Positions 15,772 through 25,708 are shown, numbered from the stretch's first letter. The stretch: DNA of 35,090 nucleotides from Mariprofundus ferrooxydans PV-1 (GCF_000153765.1 NZ_DS022294.1:495451-530540); one strand, 5' to 3'. Program-made: numbers and translations. The notes: generated by a model not told the origin, from the letters alone.

Positions 15772-17108
15772 GATTTGCCGGTCTTCAGACGCGCCTTTTT
15801 CATCAGACCTTCGTACTGGTGACTCATCAGATGGGACTGAATCTGACCCATCGTATCCATCGTCACTACCACAACGATCAACAGGCTGGTGCCGCCAAAG
15901 TAAAACGGTACGGACAACTCGGAGATCAGCCACTGTGGAAGCAGACAGACCATCGAGACATAAGCCGCGCCCACTACAGTAATGCGTGTAAGCACGCTAT
16001 CGACATAATCAGCTGTCTTCTGCCCGGGGCGAATGCCCGGAATAAAGCCGCCATGCTTCTTCAGGTTATCAGCCGTATCCTTCGGATCAAACACAATAGC
16101 CGTATAAAAGAAGCAGAAGAACACGATCAGACCGGTAAACAGTGCCATATAGAGCCATGCACCGGGAGAAAGCGCAGCCGACAAATCACCGAGCCAGGCA
16201 AATCCATCAACGCCCTTGGTAAACTGGGCAAAGGTTGCCGGCAACAGAATCAGTGATGACGCGAAGATCGGCGGAATCACACCTGCAGTATTCACCTTCA
16301 AAGGCAGGAATGAGGCCTTGCCGCCATACATGCGGTTACCCACCTGTCGCTTGGCATACTGGATCGGAATGCGCCTCTGGGCGCGCTCAAACCATACCAC
16401 AGCACCGGTTACAGCCAGTGACATCGCAAACAGACCCAGCACGGTAAATGCGCTGAACTCACCTGTACGGGCCAGCTCCAGCGTAGAGCCAACTGCGTGA
16501 GGCAGGCCTGCAACGATACCGCCGAAGATGATCAGGGAGATACCGTTACCGATACCGCGTTCGGTTACCTGTTCGCCAACCCACATCAGGAAAATCGTAC
16601 CTGTCACCAGCGTGATCACAGTCATCGCACGAAATGCCATGCCCGGATCAATCACAACAGACTGCCCACCGACCGAAAATGACTCCAGCCCGATGGAAAT
16701 GCCGATAGCCTGAAAAATAGCCAGACCCACAGTGCCGTAACGGGTGTATTCGGTAATCTTGCGACGACCGGACTCACCTTCTTTTTTCAGCTGCTCCAAC
16801 TTCGGAGAAACCACTGTCATCAACTGAATAATAATTGCTGCTGAAATGTACGGCATAATGCCCAGAGCAAAGATAGTCAGGCGAGACAAGGCACCGCCGG
16901 AGAACATATCAAACATGCCCAGCAACGAACCCTTGGCCTGGCTGAAGAACTGCGCCAGAACACCCGCATCAATACCGGGAACCGGGATATGCGCACCAAT
17001 CCGGTAAACAATCAGCATACCGAGAGTGAACAGAATACGGGACTTCAGCTCCGGAATCTTGCCGATATCACCGAATCCACCCAATGCGCCCGACGGCTGA
17101 GAGGCCAT
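15768..17108 (-). CDS. secY: SecY translocon subunit
   Basis: SecY forms the protein-conducting channel of the inner membrane with SecE and SecG. The 446-residue product has about ten membrane segments and starts with an amphipathic '[20 protein letters not shown]'. It also carries '[12 protein letters not shown]' (around 37-48), the plug region '[21 protein letters not shown]', and the cytoplasmic '[13 protein letters not shown]'. It sits 1 bp after rplO and overlaps adk by four bases, as in many bacterial spc operons. Confidence 0.99.
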   Translation of the reverse strand: MASQPSGALGGFGDIGKIPELKSRILFTLGMLIVYRIGAHIPVPGIDAGVLAQFFSQAKGSLLGMFDMFSGGALSRLTIFALGIMPYISAAIIIQLMTVVSPKLEQLKKEGESGRRKITEYTRYGTVGLAIFQAIGISIGLESFSVGGQSVVIDPGMAFRAMTVITLVTGTIFLMWVGEQVTERGIGNGISLIIFGGIVAGLPHAVGSTLELARTGEFSAFTVLGLFAMSLAVTGAVVWFERAQRRIPIQYAKRQVGNRMYGGKASFLPLKVNTAGVIPPIFASSLILLPATFAQFTKGVDGFAWLGDLSAALSPGAWLYMALFTGLIVFFCFFYTAIVFDPKDTADNLKKHGGFIPGIRPGQKTADYVDSVLTRITVVGAAYVSMVCLLPQWLISELSVPFYFGGTSLLIVVVVTMDTMGQIQSHLMSHQYEGLMKKARLKTGKS

Positions 17109-17109
17109 A

Positions 17110-17562
17110 TCAGCCCTCGTTCACGATCAGATTTAGCGTACCACCAGCGGCTTCAACAGCTGCGACTGCAGATGCAGATGCAGCTGCTACGGATATACTG
17201 ATTTTCTTGCTCAGTACGCCTGTGGCCAGCAGCTTGATCGGATCAACTGCATTACGGATCAGACCTGCCTCGAACAATGCAGCTGCATCAACTGCCGCAC
17301 CATCGTCGAAACCGTTCAGATCAGCCAGATTAATAACCTGGAATTCGTTGCGGGAAAGCGGGGTAAAGCCGCGCTTTGGTACACGACGAATCAGAGGCAT
17401 CTGGCCGCCTTCAAAACCACGTGCAACCTTGCCGCCGGTACGGGACTTCTGTCCCTTGTGTCCACGGCCGCCGGTTTTGCCGTTGCCTGAAGCAATGCCC
17501 ATGCCTTTACGCTTGCGCGCTTTGCGGGAACCGTCTGCTGATTTCAGCTCATTCAATTTCAT
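17110..17562 (-). CDS. rplO: 50S ribosomal protein L15
   Basis: L15 (uL15) binds 23S rRNA late in assembly. ATG 17562 gives the family start '[20 protein letters not shown]'; an upstream extension would overlap rpmD. The 150-residue product has the glycine-rich '[20 protein letters not shown]' and '[17 protein letters not shown]' segments (about 26-70). It lies 4 bp after rpmD and 1 bp before secY. Confidence 0.98.
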   Translation of the reverse strand: MKLNELKSADGSRKARKRKGMGIASGNGKTGGRGHKGQKSRTGGKVARGFEGGQMPLIRRVPKRGFTPLSRNEFQVINLADLNGFDDGAAVDAAALFEAGLIRNAVDPIKLLATGVLSKKISISVAAASASAVAAVEAAGGTLNLIVNEG

Positions 17563-17566
17563 CGTA

Positions 17567-17758
17567 TTACTCTCCGGATTCAATTCGAACAAGATGCTTG
17601 ATCTTGTTCACCATGCCACGAACGCTCGGGGTGTCTTCCAACTCAACCACCTGGTGCATGCGACGGAGACCCAGACCAACCAGTGTTGCTTTCTGATCTT
17701 CGGAGTAACCGATGCCGCTCTTCACCTGACGGACGCGGATCGTTTCTTTGTTTGCCAT
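17567..17758 (-). CDS. rpmD: 50S ribosomal protein L30
   Basis: L30 (uL30) is a small large-subunit protein. The 63-residue product contains '[19 protein letters not shown]' and '[20 protein letters not shown]' (about 28-47), the family core, at the normal bacterial length. It is 18 bp after rpsE and 4 bp before rplO. Confidence 0.97.
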   Translation of the reverse strand: MANKETIRVRQVKSGIGYSEDQKATLVGLGLRRMHQVVELEDTPSVRGMVNKIKHLVRIESGE

Positions 17759-17776
17759 TTGGAGCTCCTAATCTGT

Positions 17777-18256
17777 TCAGGCGGTTTTGCCACGACGTGC
17801 GGCAACCTGCTCTGGGCTTTCCAGCATCTTCAATCCGTTGAAGGTAGCACGAACACTGTTAATCGTGTTCCGTGAACCCTGTGACTTGGTCAGGATATCG
17901 CTGATTCCGACCGCATCCATGATCGCACGTACAGCCGAGTTGGCGATTACGCCGGTACCTTCGGATGCAGGCTTGAGCATGATGTAGCTGGCGTCCTGAC
18001 GACCTGTCACCTGATAGAAGATCGAACCATCTTTGCGAGGGACGAAAATGAGCGACTTGCGGGCGATTTCACCTGCTTTGCGGATCGCTTCAGGCACTTC
18101 TTTTGCCTTGGCATGTCCGTAGCCAACGTGACCGTTGCCGTCGCCCACAACCATCAGGGCGGAGAAGCTCATACGGCGGCCACCGGATGTTGTCTTGGCG
18201 ATACGATTAATCGACACCAGTTTCTCATTCAGATCCAATTCGTTTGCGTTGATCAT
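17777..18256 (-). CDS. rpsE: 30S ribosomal protein S5
   Basis: S5 (uS5) contributes to decoding accuracy and mRNA helicase activity at the entry channel. The 159-residue product has the dsRNA-binding-like N-terminal domain ('LNEKLVSINRIAKTTSGGRR', about 8-27). The C-terminal domain has 'GTGVIANSAVRAIMDAVGI' and 'GSRNTINSVRATFNGL', which are family hallmarks. Spacing is 13 bp from rplR and 18 bp to rpmD. Confidence 0.99.
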   Translation of the reverse strand: MINANELDLNEKLVSINRIAKTTSGGRRMSFSALMVVGDGNGHVGYGHAKAKEVPEAIRKAGEIARKSLIFVPRKDGSIFYQVTGRQDASYIMLKPASEGTGVIANSAVRAIMDAVGISDILTKSQGSRNTINSVRATFNGLKMLESPEQVAARRGKTA

Positions 18257-18269
18257 TTGTATGTATCTC

Positions 18270-18623
18270 CTAGAACTTCAGACCGCCGGCGCGAGCGCCT
18301 TCGGCCAGCGCCTGAACGCGCCCATGATATGCAAAGCTGCCACGGTCAAAAGCCACGACTTCGACACCAGCCTTGATGGCACGCTCGGCAATCAACTTGC
18401 CAACTGCTTCAGCACCCACCTTGTTGCCACCGTTCTTGACGGCTTCATCAAGACTGGAAGCTGCTGCCAGCGTCGTTCCGTTTGCATCGTCTATGATCTG
18501 TGCATAGACATGACGTGCTGAACGGAAAATGCTCAGACGCAGGCGACGGGATGCTTTGACCCTGGCGCGGACTTTGCGTGCACGGCGCACTGCGCCATTG
18601 GATTCGTAACGTTTGATACTCAT
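18270..18623 (-). CDS. rplR: 50S ribosomal protein L18
   Basis: L18 (uL18) binds 5S rRNA in the central protuberance. The 117-residue product has the basic N-terminus and then '[19 protein letters not shown]' (about 28-46). It ends with '[20 protein letters not shown]', the conserved C-terminal motif. It is separated from rplF by 34 bp, one of the larger gaps in this stretch, with no clear promoter. Confidence 0.98.
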   Translation of the reverse strand: MSIKRYESNGAVRRARKVRARVKASRRLRLSIFRSARHVYAQIIDDANGTTLAAASSLDEAVKNGGNKVGAEAVGKLIAERAIKAGVEVVAFDRGSFAYHGRVQALAEGARAGGLKF

Positions 18624-18657
18624 CTCTTGCTAACCTCTACCTGTAAGCTGTAGGCCA

Positions 18658-19191
18658 TTATGCCTTCTTGCCTTCCTTCATGACGATATGCTCGCCGACA
18701 TAGCGCACACCCTTGCCCTTATAAGGCTCTGGCGGACGGTAAGCGCGGATCTCTGCAGCAACCTGTCCAACACGCTGCTTATCGATACCGCTGATGGTAA
18801 TAATACTCTGATCCACAACTGCAGTGATACCTTCAGGCAGCTCATGAACAACCGGATGGGAGAAACCGAGGGAGAGGTTCAACGCCTTACCCTGAACCTG
18901 GGCACGGTAACCGACGCCCTTGAGCTCAAGTTTCTTCTCAAAACCGGTACTGACGCCGGTGACATTACTGGCAACCAGTGCGCGAACCAGACCGAAGAAA
19001 GACTTGGTCTTCTTGTCTTCCAGGTTGGAACAGCTAATGGTCAGTACATTGCCTTCCTGTGCAGCGGTAATGCCTGCGAACAATGGAGACGTGAGTTCAC
19101 CCTTGGCACCCTTGATGGTGATAGAGTCGCTGCCGATAGTGGCTGATACGCCGGCCGGCATTGTAACGGGTTGTTTACCAATTCGTGACAT
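18658..19191 (-). CDS. rplF: 50S ribosomal protein L6
   Basis: L6 (uL6) lies near the factor-binding site of the 50S subunit. The 177-residue protein begins 'MSRIGKQPVTMPAGVSATIG' and has the two repeated L6 domains. The second contains 'LELKGVGYRAQVQGKALNLS' (about 88-107), and 'RPPEPYKGKGVRYVGE' is near the C-terminus. It is 8 bp after rpsH. Confidence 0.99.
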   Translation of the reverse strand: MSRIGKQPVTMPAGVSATIGSDSITIKGAKGELTSPLFAGITAAQEGNVLTISCSNLEDKKTKSFFGLVRALVASNVTGVSTGFEKKLELKGVGYRAQVQGKALNLSLGFSHPVVHELPEGITAVVDQSIITISGIDKQRVGQVAAEIRAYRPPEPYKGKGVRYVGEHIVMKEGKKA

Positions 19192-19199
19192 AATCTACC

Positions 19200-19595
19200 T
19201 CAAAATACCGTACAGAGGACTTCGCCGCCAACCTGGGCTGAGCGTGCCTTCTTGTCGGTCATGATTCCCTGTGATGTGCTGATAAGCGCAACACCATAGC
19301 CATTTTTTACACGCGGCAATTCATCAGCACCGACGTAAACACGACGGCCGGACTTGGAAATACGCTTGATCTCACGAATGATCGGCTTGGCTTCGTCATC
19401 ATAACGAAGGGTCACACGCAAAAAGCGATGGCCCTTGTGGTTATAGGCTTTGACTGCACCAAGATAGCCTTCATCCTTCAACAGTTCAGCCATTGCCAGC
19501 AAGGTTTTGCTTGCAGGCATTTCAATTCTTTCTATCCCTGCCATTTGTGCATTGCGAATTCGCGTCAGCATGTCGGCGATACGGTCCATCATCAT
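19200..19595 (-). CDS. rpsH: 30S ribosomal protein S8
   Basis: S8 (uS8) is a primary binder of the 16S rRNA central domain and represses the spc operon in E. coli. Three consecutive ATGs (19595, 19592, 19589) are possible; the first has GAGGAG about nine bases upstream and gives 131 residues. The protein has 'DRIADMLTRIRNAQMAG' and the C-terminal 'GVALISTSQGIMTDKKAR', as expected. It lies 13 bp after rpsN and 8 bp before rplF. Confidence 0.98.
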   Translation of the reverse strand: MMMDRIADMLTRIRNAQMAGIERIEMPASKTLLAMAELLKDEGYLGAVKAYNHKGHRFLRVTLRYDDEAKPIIREIKRISKSGRRVYVGADELPRVKNGYGVALISTSQGIMTDKKARSAQVGGEVLCTVF

Positions 19596-19608
19596 AGTTG
19601 TATACTCC

Positions 19609-19794
19609 TCACCAGCTCGACTTGACCATGCCGGGGATCTCTCCGGCAAGCGCATGCTTACGCAGGCAGATACGGCACATGCCCAGCTTACGGTAGACCG
19701 AATGCGGACGACCACAAAGCTGGCAGCGTGTATAGGCGCGAACTTTAAATTTTGGTGTGCGGTTGCACTTTACAATCATTCTCTTGGAAGCCAT
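19609..19794 (-). CDS. rpsN: 30S ribosomal protein S14, zinc-binding type
   Basis: S14 (uS14) binds the 3' domain of 16S rRNA. The 61-residue length and two CxxC pairs (Cys24/Cys27 and Cys40/Cys43) identify the short zinc (type Z) form. The ~101-residue zinc-free type seen in E. coli is clearly different. The product ends '[11 protein letters not shown]', a standard terminus. It is 12 bp after rplE. Confidence 0.98.
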   Translation of the reverse strand: MASKRMIVKCNRTPKFKVRAYTRCQLCGRPHSVYRKLGMCRICLRKHALAGEIPGMVKSSW

Positions 19795-19806
19795 GTAACA
19801 GCCCTC

Positions 19807-20346
19807 TTATTTGCGGAACGGCATGCTGAATTCTCTCAGCAGTGCACGTCCTTCATCATTGGTATTGGCAGTGGTGCAAATGGTGATGTCCATGCCACGC
19901 ACTTTATCAACCTTATCGTATTCGATTTCAGGGAAAATAATCTGCTCCCGAATACCCATGGTGTAATTACCACGACCGTCAAATGACTTCGGAGACAGGC
20001 CCTTAAAGTCACGAATACGCGGCAGAGCAATATTGACCAGGCGATCAAAAAACTCCCACATGCGCTCACCACGCAGTGTCACACGGCAACCGACCGGCAT
20101 GCCATCGCGCAACTTGAAGTTGGCGATCGACTTGCGAGCACGGGTCACTACAGGCTTCTGGCCGGTAATGGCGATCATGTCTGCCAGTGCGCCGTCCATC
20201 AGCTTGGCATTCTGAGATGCTTCGCCGACACCCATATTCACCACAATCTTGGTGATGCCTGGAATCTGCATAGGATTAGTGTAGCCAAACTCTTTTTTCA
20301 GAGCCGGTGCTACTCTTTCATTATATTGTTCTTTCAAACGTGCCAT
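19807..20346 (-). CDS. rplE: 50S ribosomal protein L5
   Basis: L5 (uL5) carries 5S rRNA into the 50S subunit and touches the P-site tRNA. ATG 20346 gives the family start '[20 protein letters not shown]'; upstream in-frame sequence belongs to rplX. The 179-residue protein includes '[11 protein letters not shown]' (about 33-43), '[19 protein letters not shown]' and '[17 protein letters not shown]'. It lies 13 bp after rplX. Confidence 0.99.
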   Translation of the reverse strand: MARLKEQYNERVAPALKKEFGYTNPMQIPGITKIVVNMGVGEASQNAKLMDGALADMIAITGQKPVVTRARKSIANFKLRDGMPVGCRVTLRGERMWEFFDRLVNIALPRIRDFKGLSPKSFDGRGNYTMGIREQIIFPEIEYDKVDKVRGMDITICTTANTNDEGRALLREFSMPFRK

Positions 20347-20359
20347 TGTCGAGTCTCTC

Positions 20360-20689
20360 CTACCTATCCAGCACTTCGCCGCATTTGCAGCAAGTACGAA
20401 CCTTACGACCATCTTCAAGCGTCTTAACGGCCAGGCGGACGCCGGCTTTGCACTTGGCACAGAAGTACTGCACATTGGAGATCGCCAGAGGCGCTTCCTT
20501 GTCAATAATACCGCCTGCGCTGTTTTCCGTCTGACGGGTATGACGCTTGATCATGTTCACCTTGGCTACCAGTACACTGCTATCCTGCGGCAGAACACGG
20601 ATTACCTTGCCACGTGCGCCTTTGTCACGACCGGCAATGATGATCACTTCATCATCTTTACGAATTCGGGTTTTCACCGTTGCTGTCAT
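20360..20689 (-). CDS. rplX: 50S ribosomal protein L24 with zinc-ribbon tail
   Basis: L24 (uL24) initiates 50S assembly. ATG 20689 is chosen over an in-frame GTG at 20704 because GAGG lies about nine bases upstream. The 109-residue protein has the KOW motif '[18 protein letters not shown]' (about 12-29). A C-terminal pair of CxxC motifs (Cys77/Cys80 and Cys100/Cys103) suggests a zinc ribbon, absent from E. coli L24 but present in some lineages. It is 23 bp after rplN. Confidence 0.97.
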   Translation of the reverse strand: MTATVKTRIRKDDEVIIIAGRDKGARGKVIRVLPQDSSVLVAKVNMIKRHTRQTENSAGGIIDKEAPLAISNVQYFCAKCKAGVRLAVKTLEDGRKVRTCCKCGEVLDR

Positions 20690-20712
20690 CTCTAATCGCC
20701 TCACTTTCCCGC

Positions 20713-21081
20713 TTACAGCACTTCAGGCGCAAGGGAAACTATTTTCATATAACCTTTGCTGCGCAGTTCGCGTGTTACAGGGCCAAAAATACGGGTGCCC
20801 ATTGGCTCATTCTGCTTGGAGAGCAGTACAGCGGCATTCTCGTCAAAGCGGATGGACGAACCATCGGCGCGACGAAATTCCTTGGCTGTACGCACAACAA
20901 CCGCGCGCTGAACCTCACCCTTCTTTACCTTACCGTTCGGTACTGCTTCCTTTACCGCTACGACAATCACATCGCCGACACTGGCATAACGGCGCTTGGA
21001 GCCGCCCAGTACCTTGATGCATTTTACTCTGCGGGCACCGGAGTTATCGGCAACCTGCAATACAGTTTCATTCTGAATCAT
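20713..21081 (-). CDS. rplN: 50S ribosomal protein L14
   Basis: L14 (uL14) forms inter-subunit bridges. The 122-residue product begins '[20 protein letters not shown]' and has '[20 protein letters not shown]' (about 37-56), which identify it directly. It is 12 bp after rpsQ. Confidence 0.99.
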   Translation of the reverse strand: MIQNETVLQVADNSGARRVKCIKVLGGSKRRYASVGDVIVVAVKEAVPNGKVKKGEVQRAVVVRTAKEFRRADGSSIRFDENAAVLLSKQNEPMGTRIFGPVTRELRSKGYMKIVSLAPEVL

Positions 21082-21093
21082 GCCAATCTCTCC

Positions 21094-21360
21094 TTACAGC
21101 TGTTCAGCACGGGTCAGCACGTTCACCAACATCCAGCGCTTGCGGCGGGAGATTGGGGCTGACTCAATGATGCGTACGGTATCACCGATGTTGCATGTGT
21201 TCTCTGCATCATGTGCCATATATTTCTTGTGCGAACGTACGGTCTTGCGATAACGCGGATGCACAAACTTGCGCTCCACCTGCACGACGATGGTCTGCTC
21301 GCCCTTGTTGCTTAATACTACCCCTTCAAGGGTGCGCTTGTTGCTTGTTGCCTCGGACAT
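21094..21360 (-). CDS. rpsQ: 30S ribosomal protein S17
   Basis: S17 (uS17) is an OB-fold primary 16S rRNA binder. The 88-residue product has 'RTLEGVVLSNKGEQTIVVQV' (about 9-28), 'HPRYRKTVRSHKKYMAHD' and 'IGDTVRIIESAPISRRKRW', full-length family matches. It follows rpmC by 14 bp. Confidence 0.99.
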   Translation of the reverse strand: MSEATSNKRTLEGVVLSNKGEQTIVVQVERKFVHPRYRKTVRSHKKYMAHDAENTCNIGDTVRIIESAPISRRKRWMLVNVLTRAEQL

Positions 21361-21374
21361 CTCTCTCTATCTCC

Positions 21375-21572
21375 TTAGCTGCGCTGAGCCAGAATGGTTT
21401 TGATACGGGCGATCTCACGACGTACCTGGCCAACACGGGCCGTATTGTTCAACTGCATGGTAGCTTTCTGAAAACGCAGCTTCATACCTTCTGCGGCCAG
21501 CTCATTCATGCGCTCTGTCAAGTCAGCTGCACTGAGTGCGCGCAGCTCTTTTGCATTTTTGTTATCACTCAT
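21375..21572 (-). CDS. rpmC: 50S ribosomal protein L29
   Basis: L29 (uL29) is a two-helix protein at the exit tunnel, part of the docking site for trigger factor and SRP. The 65-residue product has '[19 protein letters not shown]' and '[18 protein letters not shown]' (about 47-64). Its ATG overlaps the rplP stop codon by four bases (ATGA). Confidence 0.98.
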   Translation of the reverse strand: MSDNKNAKELRALSAADLTERMNELAAEGMKLRFQKATMQLNNTARVGQVRREIARIKTILAQRS

Positions 21573-21991
21573 CGTCCAACTCCACGCACGACAATCTTGG
21601 TGCGGATTGGCAATTTTGAAGCAGCGCGCTCAAGCGCACCGCGAGCCAATTCCTCATCAATACCGTCCATTTCATACAGGATGCGGCCTGCTTTCACAGC
21701 GGCAACCCAAAATTCAGGCGAGCCCTTACCCTTACCCATACGCACTTCAGCAGGCTTCTTGGATACCGGCAGATCCGGGAAAATCCGGATCCATACACGG
21801 CCCTGACGCCTGACATGGCGGTTAATGGTAATACGTGCAGCTTCAATCTGACGCGCAGTAATACGCCCCGGCTCCATCGCCTTCAATCCGAACTCTCCGA
21901 AATTCAGGCTGGCACCGCGCGGACTCTTGCCGCGAATACGCTGAAGCTCTTTGTGATGCTTACGCCAGCGGATCTTCTTCGGTTGCAACAT
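21569..21991 (-). CDS. rplP: 50S ribosomal protein L16
   Basis: L16 (uL16) helps position the A-site tRNA. The 140-residue product begins '[20 protein letters not shown]' and has '[20 protein letters not shown]' and '[19 protein letters not shown]' (about 84-102). The N-terminal part is somewhat more divergent than its neighbours, but every core motif is present. It follows rpsC by 34 bp and overlaps rpmC by four bases. Confidence 0.98.
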   Translation of the reverse strand: MLQPKKIRWRKHHKELQRIRGKSPRGASLNFGEFGLKAMEPGRITARQIEAARITINRHVRRQGRVWIRIFPDLPVSKKPAEVRMGKGKGSPEFWVAAVKAGRILYEMDGIDEELARGALERAASKLPIRTKIVVRGVGR

Positions 21992-22025
21992 CGTGACTCT
22001 TCCTCTCTACCTAATTAACAAGTCT

Positions 22026-22676
22026 TTATGCGTTAGCGTCGGCGGTATCACCCAGCTTAATGCCGTTGAATACCCAAACTTTCACACCAATCACACCATA
22101 AGTGGTATGCGCTTCAGCAAAACCATAATCCACATCGGCACGCAACGTATGCAAAGGCACACGGCCTTCACGATACCATTCAGTACGCGCAATCTCGGCA
22201 CCACCCAGACGGCCGGCACAGTTGATACGCACACCCTTGGCGCCCATACGCATAGCACTCTGAACCGCGCGCTTCATTGCACGACGGAAGGCCACACGAC
22301 GCTCCATCTGGAAGGCCACATTCTCTGCCACCAGCTGAGCTTCCGCCTCAGGACGACGAACCTCAACAATGAACACCTGCACTTCCTGGCCGAACTCTCT
22401 GACCAGCTCATTACGAACCGCATCGATCTCGGAGCCCTTCTTGCCGATCACAACACCCGGACGGGATGTATGAACGGTAACCTTGATCTTGTCCGCAGGA
22501 CGCTCAATGATGATACGGGAAACACCCGCATGCTTGAGACGTTCTTTCACATGACGACGCAGCTTGATGTCTTCACGCAGCTGTGCACCAAAATTCTTAT
22601 CAGAGGCGTACCAGACTGATTCCCAGTTGCGAATAACACCTACGCGGAATCCAATCGGATTTACTTTCTGTCCCAT
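22026..22676 (-). CDS. rpsC: 30S ribosomal protein S3
   Basis: S3 (uS3) lines the mRNA entry tunnel and has helicase activity with S4 and S5. The 216-residue product starts '[20 protein letters not shown]'. It has a KH domain with '[19 protein letters not shown]' (about 74-92) and the C-terminal 'GVKVWVFNG' segment. It is 12 bp after rplV. Confidence 0.99.
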   Translation of the reverse strand: MGQKVNPIGFRVGVIRNWESVWYASDKNFGAQLREDIKLRRHVKERLKHAGVSRIIIERPADKIKVTVHTSRPGVVIGKKGSEIDAVRNELVREFGQEVQVFIVEVRRPEAEAQLVAENVAFQMERRVAFRRAMKRAVQSAMRMGAKGVRINCAGRLGGAEIARTEWYREGRVPLHTLRADVDYGFAEAHTTYGVIGVKVWVFNGIKLGDTADANA

Positions 22677-22688
22677 GAAATAACCCCT

Positions 22689-23030
22689 TTATCCGCGTTC
22701 GCTGACAGACACTGTCAGGTGGCTGTGGCGGTGAAAACGTTTACGCATACGACCCATGCCCTTCGGACGGAAGCGCTTGAGTGTCATACCCGCATCGGCC
22801 TTGGCCTCGGACACAAACAATGCATCCACATCGAGTCCGTGGTTCTGCTCGGCGTTAGCAATCGCAGACTTCAGCACCTTCTCGTAGAGACGGGCTGACT
22901 TCGTTGGTGAGAGCGCCAGAACTGCAATAGCGCGATCGACATTCAGGCCGCGAATAGCATCGGCCATCAGGCCTGCCTTCTGGGGGCTGATGTTACTGTT
23001 TTTGTGCAATGCACGTACTTTCTCAGACAT
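22689..23030 (-). CDS. rplV: 50S ribosomal protein L22
   Basis: L22 (uL22) contacts all 23S domains and its hairpin lines the exit tunnel. The 113-residue product has 'SPQKAGLMADAIRGLNVDRA' (about 15-34) and the tunnel-loop region 'RFRPKGMGRMRKRFHRHSHL'. It lies 3 bp after rpsS. Confidence 0.98.
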   Translation of the reverse strand: MSEKVRALHKNSNISPQKAGLMADAIRGLNVDRAIAVLALSPTKSARLYEKVLKSAIANAEQNHGLDVDALFVSEAKADAGMTLKRFRPKGMGRMRKRFHRHSHLTVSVSERG

Positions 23031-23033
23031 GCC

Positions 23034-23312
23034 CTACCTCTTCCTGGCCTTTTTATCCGCACCATGACCATAGTAGGTGCGGGTAGGTGAAAACTCACCC
23101 ATCTTGTGACCAACCATGTTCTCGGTCACGAAGACCGGTATAAACTTGTGGCCGTTATGTACGGCGAAGTTCAGCCCGACAAATTCCGGCGAAATGGTCG
23201 AACGACGTGACCAGGTCTTGATCACACCCTTCTTCTCAGATGCCTGCGCTGCCTCAACCTTCTTCTGCAGAGAGGCCTCAATGTAAGGGCCCTTCTTTAA
23301 TGAACGCGCCAT
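23034..23312 (-). CDS. rpsS: 30S ribosomal protein S19
   Basis: S19 (uS19) sits in the head of the 30S subunit next to S13. The 92-residue product begins '[20 protein letters not shown]' and has '[20 protein letters not shown]' and '[20 protein letters not shown]', as the family requires. It is 8 bp after rplB and 3 bp before rplV. Confidence 0.99.
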   Translation of the reverse strand: MARSLKKGPYIEASLQKKVEAAQASEKKGVIKTWSRRSTISPEFVGLNFAVHNGHKFIPVFVTENMVGHKMGEFSPTRTYYGHGADKKARKR

Positions 23313-23320
23313 GTCTTACC

Positions 23321-24151
23321 TCACTTCTGGTTACGGCGGCGAATAATATCACGGTTCGACGCCTTGTTCTTCTGACGGGTCTTGTGACCCTTGGTTGGTA
23401 CACCCCAGGGGGTAACCGGATGACGGCCACCAGAGGTGCGTCCTTCACCACCACCGTGTGGATGATCAACCGGGTTCATGGCAACACCACGAACATTCGG
23501 ACGAATACCCAACCAACGGGTGCGACCAGCCTTGCCAACTTTACGGTTAGAGTGATCAGCATTGCCCATCACACCGATACTTGCCAAACAACGTGCATCC
23601 ACACGACGAAACTCGCCGGATGGCATCTTCAGGACAGCACGGCCGCCCTCTTTACCCATCAACTGGATGGAAGATCCTGCACTGCGGGCCATCTGACCAC
23701 CCTTGCCCGGCTTCATCTCCACGTTATGTACCAGCGTACCAACACGGATCATTGAAAGCGGTAACGTGTTGCCCGGACGAATTTCAGCATCAGGACCGGA
23801 CATCACTACATCACCCGAACGCAGCCCCTGTGGAGCAAGGATATAACGCTTGTCGCCGTTGCTATAAACAACCAGCGCGATGTGCGCTGTGCGGTTCGGA
23901 TCATATTCAAGGCGCGCAACCTTACCTTCAACGCCGAAATTGTCACGCTTGAAATCAACCATGCGATAAAGACGCTTGTGACCGCCGCCGCGATGGAAGG
24001 AAGTAATGCGTCCGTTGTTGTTACGGCCACCCGATTTTGTCAGGCCAACCGTCAACGATTTCTCAGGGGCGCCCTTGTGCAGATCAGTGTTTACTACACC
24101 GATGCGACCGCGATTACCGTTGGATGTGGGTTTCAGTGCTCTCAAAGCCAT
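23321..24151 (-). CDS. rplB: 50S ribosomal protein L2
   Basis: L2 (uL2) is needed for subunit association and peptidyl-transferase activity. The 276-residue product contains '[20 protein letters not shown]' (about 41-60). It has the conserved C-terminal loop '[20 protein letters not shown]', including the functionally critical His, and ends with basic '[15 protein letters not shown]'. It is 3 bp after rplW. Confidence 0.99.
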   Translation of the reverse strand: MALRALKPTSNGNRGRIGVVNTDLHKGAPEKSLTVGLTKSGGRNNNGRITSFHRGGGHKRLYRMVDFKRDNFGVEGKVARLEYDPNRTAHIALVVYSNGDKRYILAPQGLRSGDVVMSGPDAEIRPGNTLPLSMIRVGTLVHNVEMKPGKGGQMARSAGSSIQLMGKEGGRAVLKMPSGEFRRVDARCLASIGVMGNADHSNRKVGKAGRTRWLGIRPNVRGVAMNPVDHPHGGGEGRTSGGRHPVTPWGVPTKGHKTRQKNKASNRDIIRRRNQK

Positions 24152-24154
24152 GGT

Positions 24155-24454
24155 TTATACCTCTTCCGCCACTTCCAGAGTCTGCCCTTCGGCCAGGCGT
24201 ACAACAGCCTTGCGGTAGCCGGAACGACTGCCTGACTGTGCACCACGACGCTTAGGCTTGCTAGGCATATTGATCACCTGAACCTTATCCACATTCACCT
24301 CAAAAATGGCTTCAATGGCGGCCTTGACCTGCGCCTTGCTTGCCTCACGGGCAACGCGGAAAGTGTACTGATTTGCTGCACCGGTAGCCGTGTAACTCTT
24401 TTCAGTAATTACAGGCTGGCGCAAAATGTTAAAGTGATTGATGTTCGCACTCAT
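24155..24454 (-). CDS. rplW: 50S ribosomal protein L23
   Basis: L23 (uL23) is the main docking site for trigger factor and SRP at the tunnel exit. The 99-residue product has 'ILRQPVITEKSYTATGAANQ' (about 10-29), 'YTFRVAREASKAQVKAAIEA' and 'VNVDKVQVINMPSKPKRRG'. Its ATG overlaps the rplD stop by four bases. Confidence 0.98.
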   Translation of the reverse strand: MSANINHFNILRQPVITEKSYTATGAANQYTFRVAREASKAQVKAAIEAIFEVNVDKVQVINMPSKPKRRGAQSGSRSGYRKAVVRLAEGQTLEVAEEV

Positions 24455-25074
24455 GCCAGACGCTCCTCAAGATTATCAATAGCAGCTGATGTCAGCACGA
24501 CACGCTTGCTCTTGAGCAGGTCATGCAGATTCACCTGACCGTCGAGAACAATGCGGGTGTTCGGCACATTACGTCCGGACAATTCAACTGCGTTGTTGGA
24601 CTCGCCCAACACGATCAGGCCTGAATCAGCACCCAGAGCGCCCAGTGTATCCACAAATGCCTTGGTCTTGATCTCAGCAAGCTCAAGCTTGTCTACAACA
24701 GTCAACTTACCTTCACGCAGACAATCAGACAGAGCCAGGCAGAGTGCCCGACGACGCTCTTTCTTGTTGATACGGGTAGCAAATGATGTATCAGCAGACG
24801 GACCATGTGCGGTACCGCCATGACGCCACTGCGCCTGACGTGAAGAACCTGCACGGGCACGACCGGTACCCTTCTGCTTCCATGGCTTCTTGCCGCCACC
24901 GGAAACTTCCGAACGATCTTTCACCTTGCTGGTGCCGCCGCGCTGGGCAGATGCCAGTGCTGCATACACACGGTGGACAAATGCAGCATCTGCATCCAGA
25001 CCGAATACAGCCGGATTAAGCTCGCGCTTGCCTACTTCTTTATTACTCTGATTTACGATGGTGATTTCCGCCAT
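24451..25074 (-). CDS. rplD: 50S ribosomal protein L4
   Basis: L4 (uL4) reaches into the exit tunnel, and in E. coli represses the S10 operon. The 207-residue product has the tunnel loop 'GGGKKPWKQKGTGRARAGSS' (about 60-79), followed by 'RQAQWRHGGTAHGP'. The E. coli-type S10 leader that L4 binds is absent, because rpsJ follows tuf with a 12-bp gap. It is 1 bp after rplC. Confidence 0.98.
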   Translation of the reverse strand: MAEITIVNQSNKEVGKRELNPAVFGLDADAAFVHRVYAALASAQRGGTSKVKDRSEVSGGGKKPWKQKGTGRARAGSSRQAQWRHGGTAHGPSADTSFATRINKKERRRALCLALSDCLREGKLTVVDKLELAEIKTKAFVDTLGALGADSGLIVLGESNNAVELSGRNVPNTRIVLDGQVNLHDLLKSKRVVLTSAAIDNLEERLA

Positions 25075-25075
25075 C

Positions 25076-25708
25076 TTACGCTCCCTTTACGGCTGGACGC
25101 AGTTCAACCAGCCCATTACGTGAACCGGGAACAGCACCCTTAACCAGAATGCGGTTTGCTTCTGCATCCACACGAACAACTTCCAGGTTCTGCGTGGTTG
25201 AACGAACATTACCGAAATGACCCGGCATCTTCTTACCCGGGAAAACACGGCCCGGCCACTGACACTGACCGGTTGAACCCATCTGACGATGAACCTTTTC
25301 AGCACCATGGGTTGCACGGCCACCACCGAAGTTATAACGCTTCATAACACCGGCAAAGCCATGGCCCTTGGAGGTGCCGGAAACGTCGATCTTCTGACCT
25401 GCTTCAAACAATGTTGCATTCAGCTCCTGACCGAGCTCAAACTCGGCATCAGCAGCAATGCGGAACTCTTTCAAGCCACCAGCTACTTCCTGGCCCTGAC
25501 GGGCATAGTGACCCTGCACAGGACGCGTGGTGTTGCGCTTGGCTGCACCAAAACCGACCTGAACAGCATCATAACCGTCCTTGTCAGCGCTACGACGTGC
25601 AACAACCTTGCACGGTTCGATGTTCAGGACAGTCACTGCAATAGCGGAGCCGTCTGCAGTAAAAATCTGTGTCATGCCCGCTTTCCGGGCGATTAATCCA
25701 ATACTCAT
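25076..25708 (-). CDS. rplC: 50S ribosomal protein L3
   Basis: L3 (uL3) nucleates 50S assembly near the peptidyl-transferase centre. ATG 25708 gives the family start 'MSIGLIARKAGMTQIFTADG', with a GGGGGAGAAG ribosome site upstream. The 210-residue product carries 'GTSKGHGFAGVMKRYNFGG' and 'MGSTGQCQWPGRVFPGKKMP', the glutamine-containing loop that is methylated in many bacteria. It is 13 bp after rpsJ. Confidence 0.98.
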   Translation of the reverse strand: MSIGLIARKAGMTQIFTADGSAIAVTVLNIEPCKVVARRSADKDGYDAVQVGFGAAKRNTTRPVQGHYARQGQEVAGGLKEFRIAADAEFELGQELNATLFEAGQKIDVSGTSKGHGFAGVMKRYNFGGGRATHGAEKVHRQMGSTGQCQWPGRVFPGKKMPGHFGNVRSTTQNLEVVRVDAEANRILVKGAVPGSRNGLVELRPAVKGA

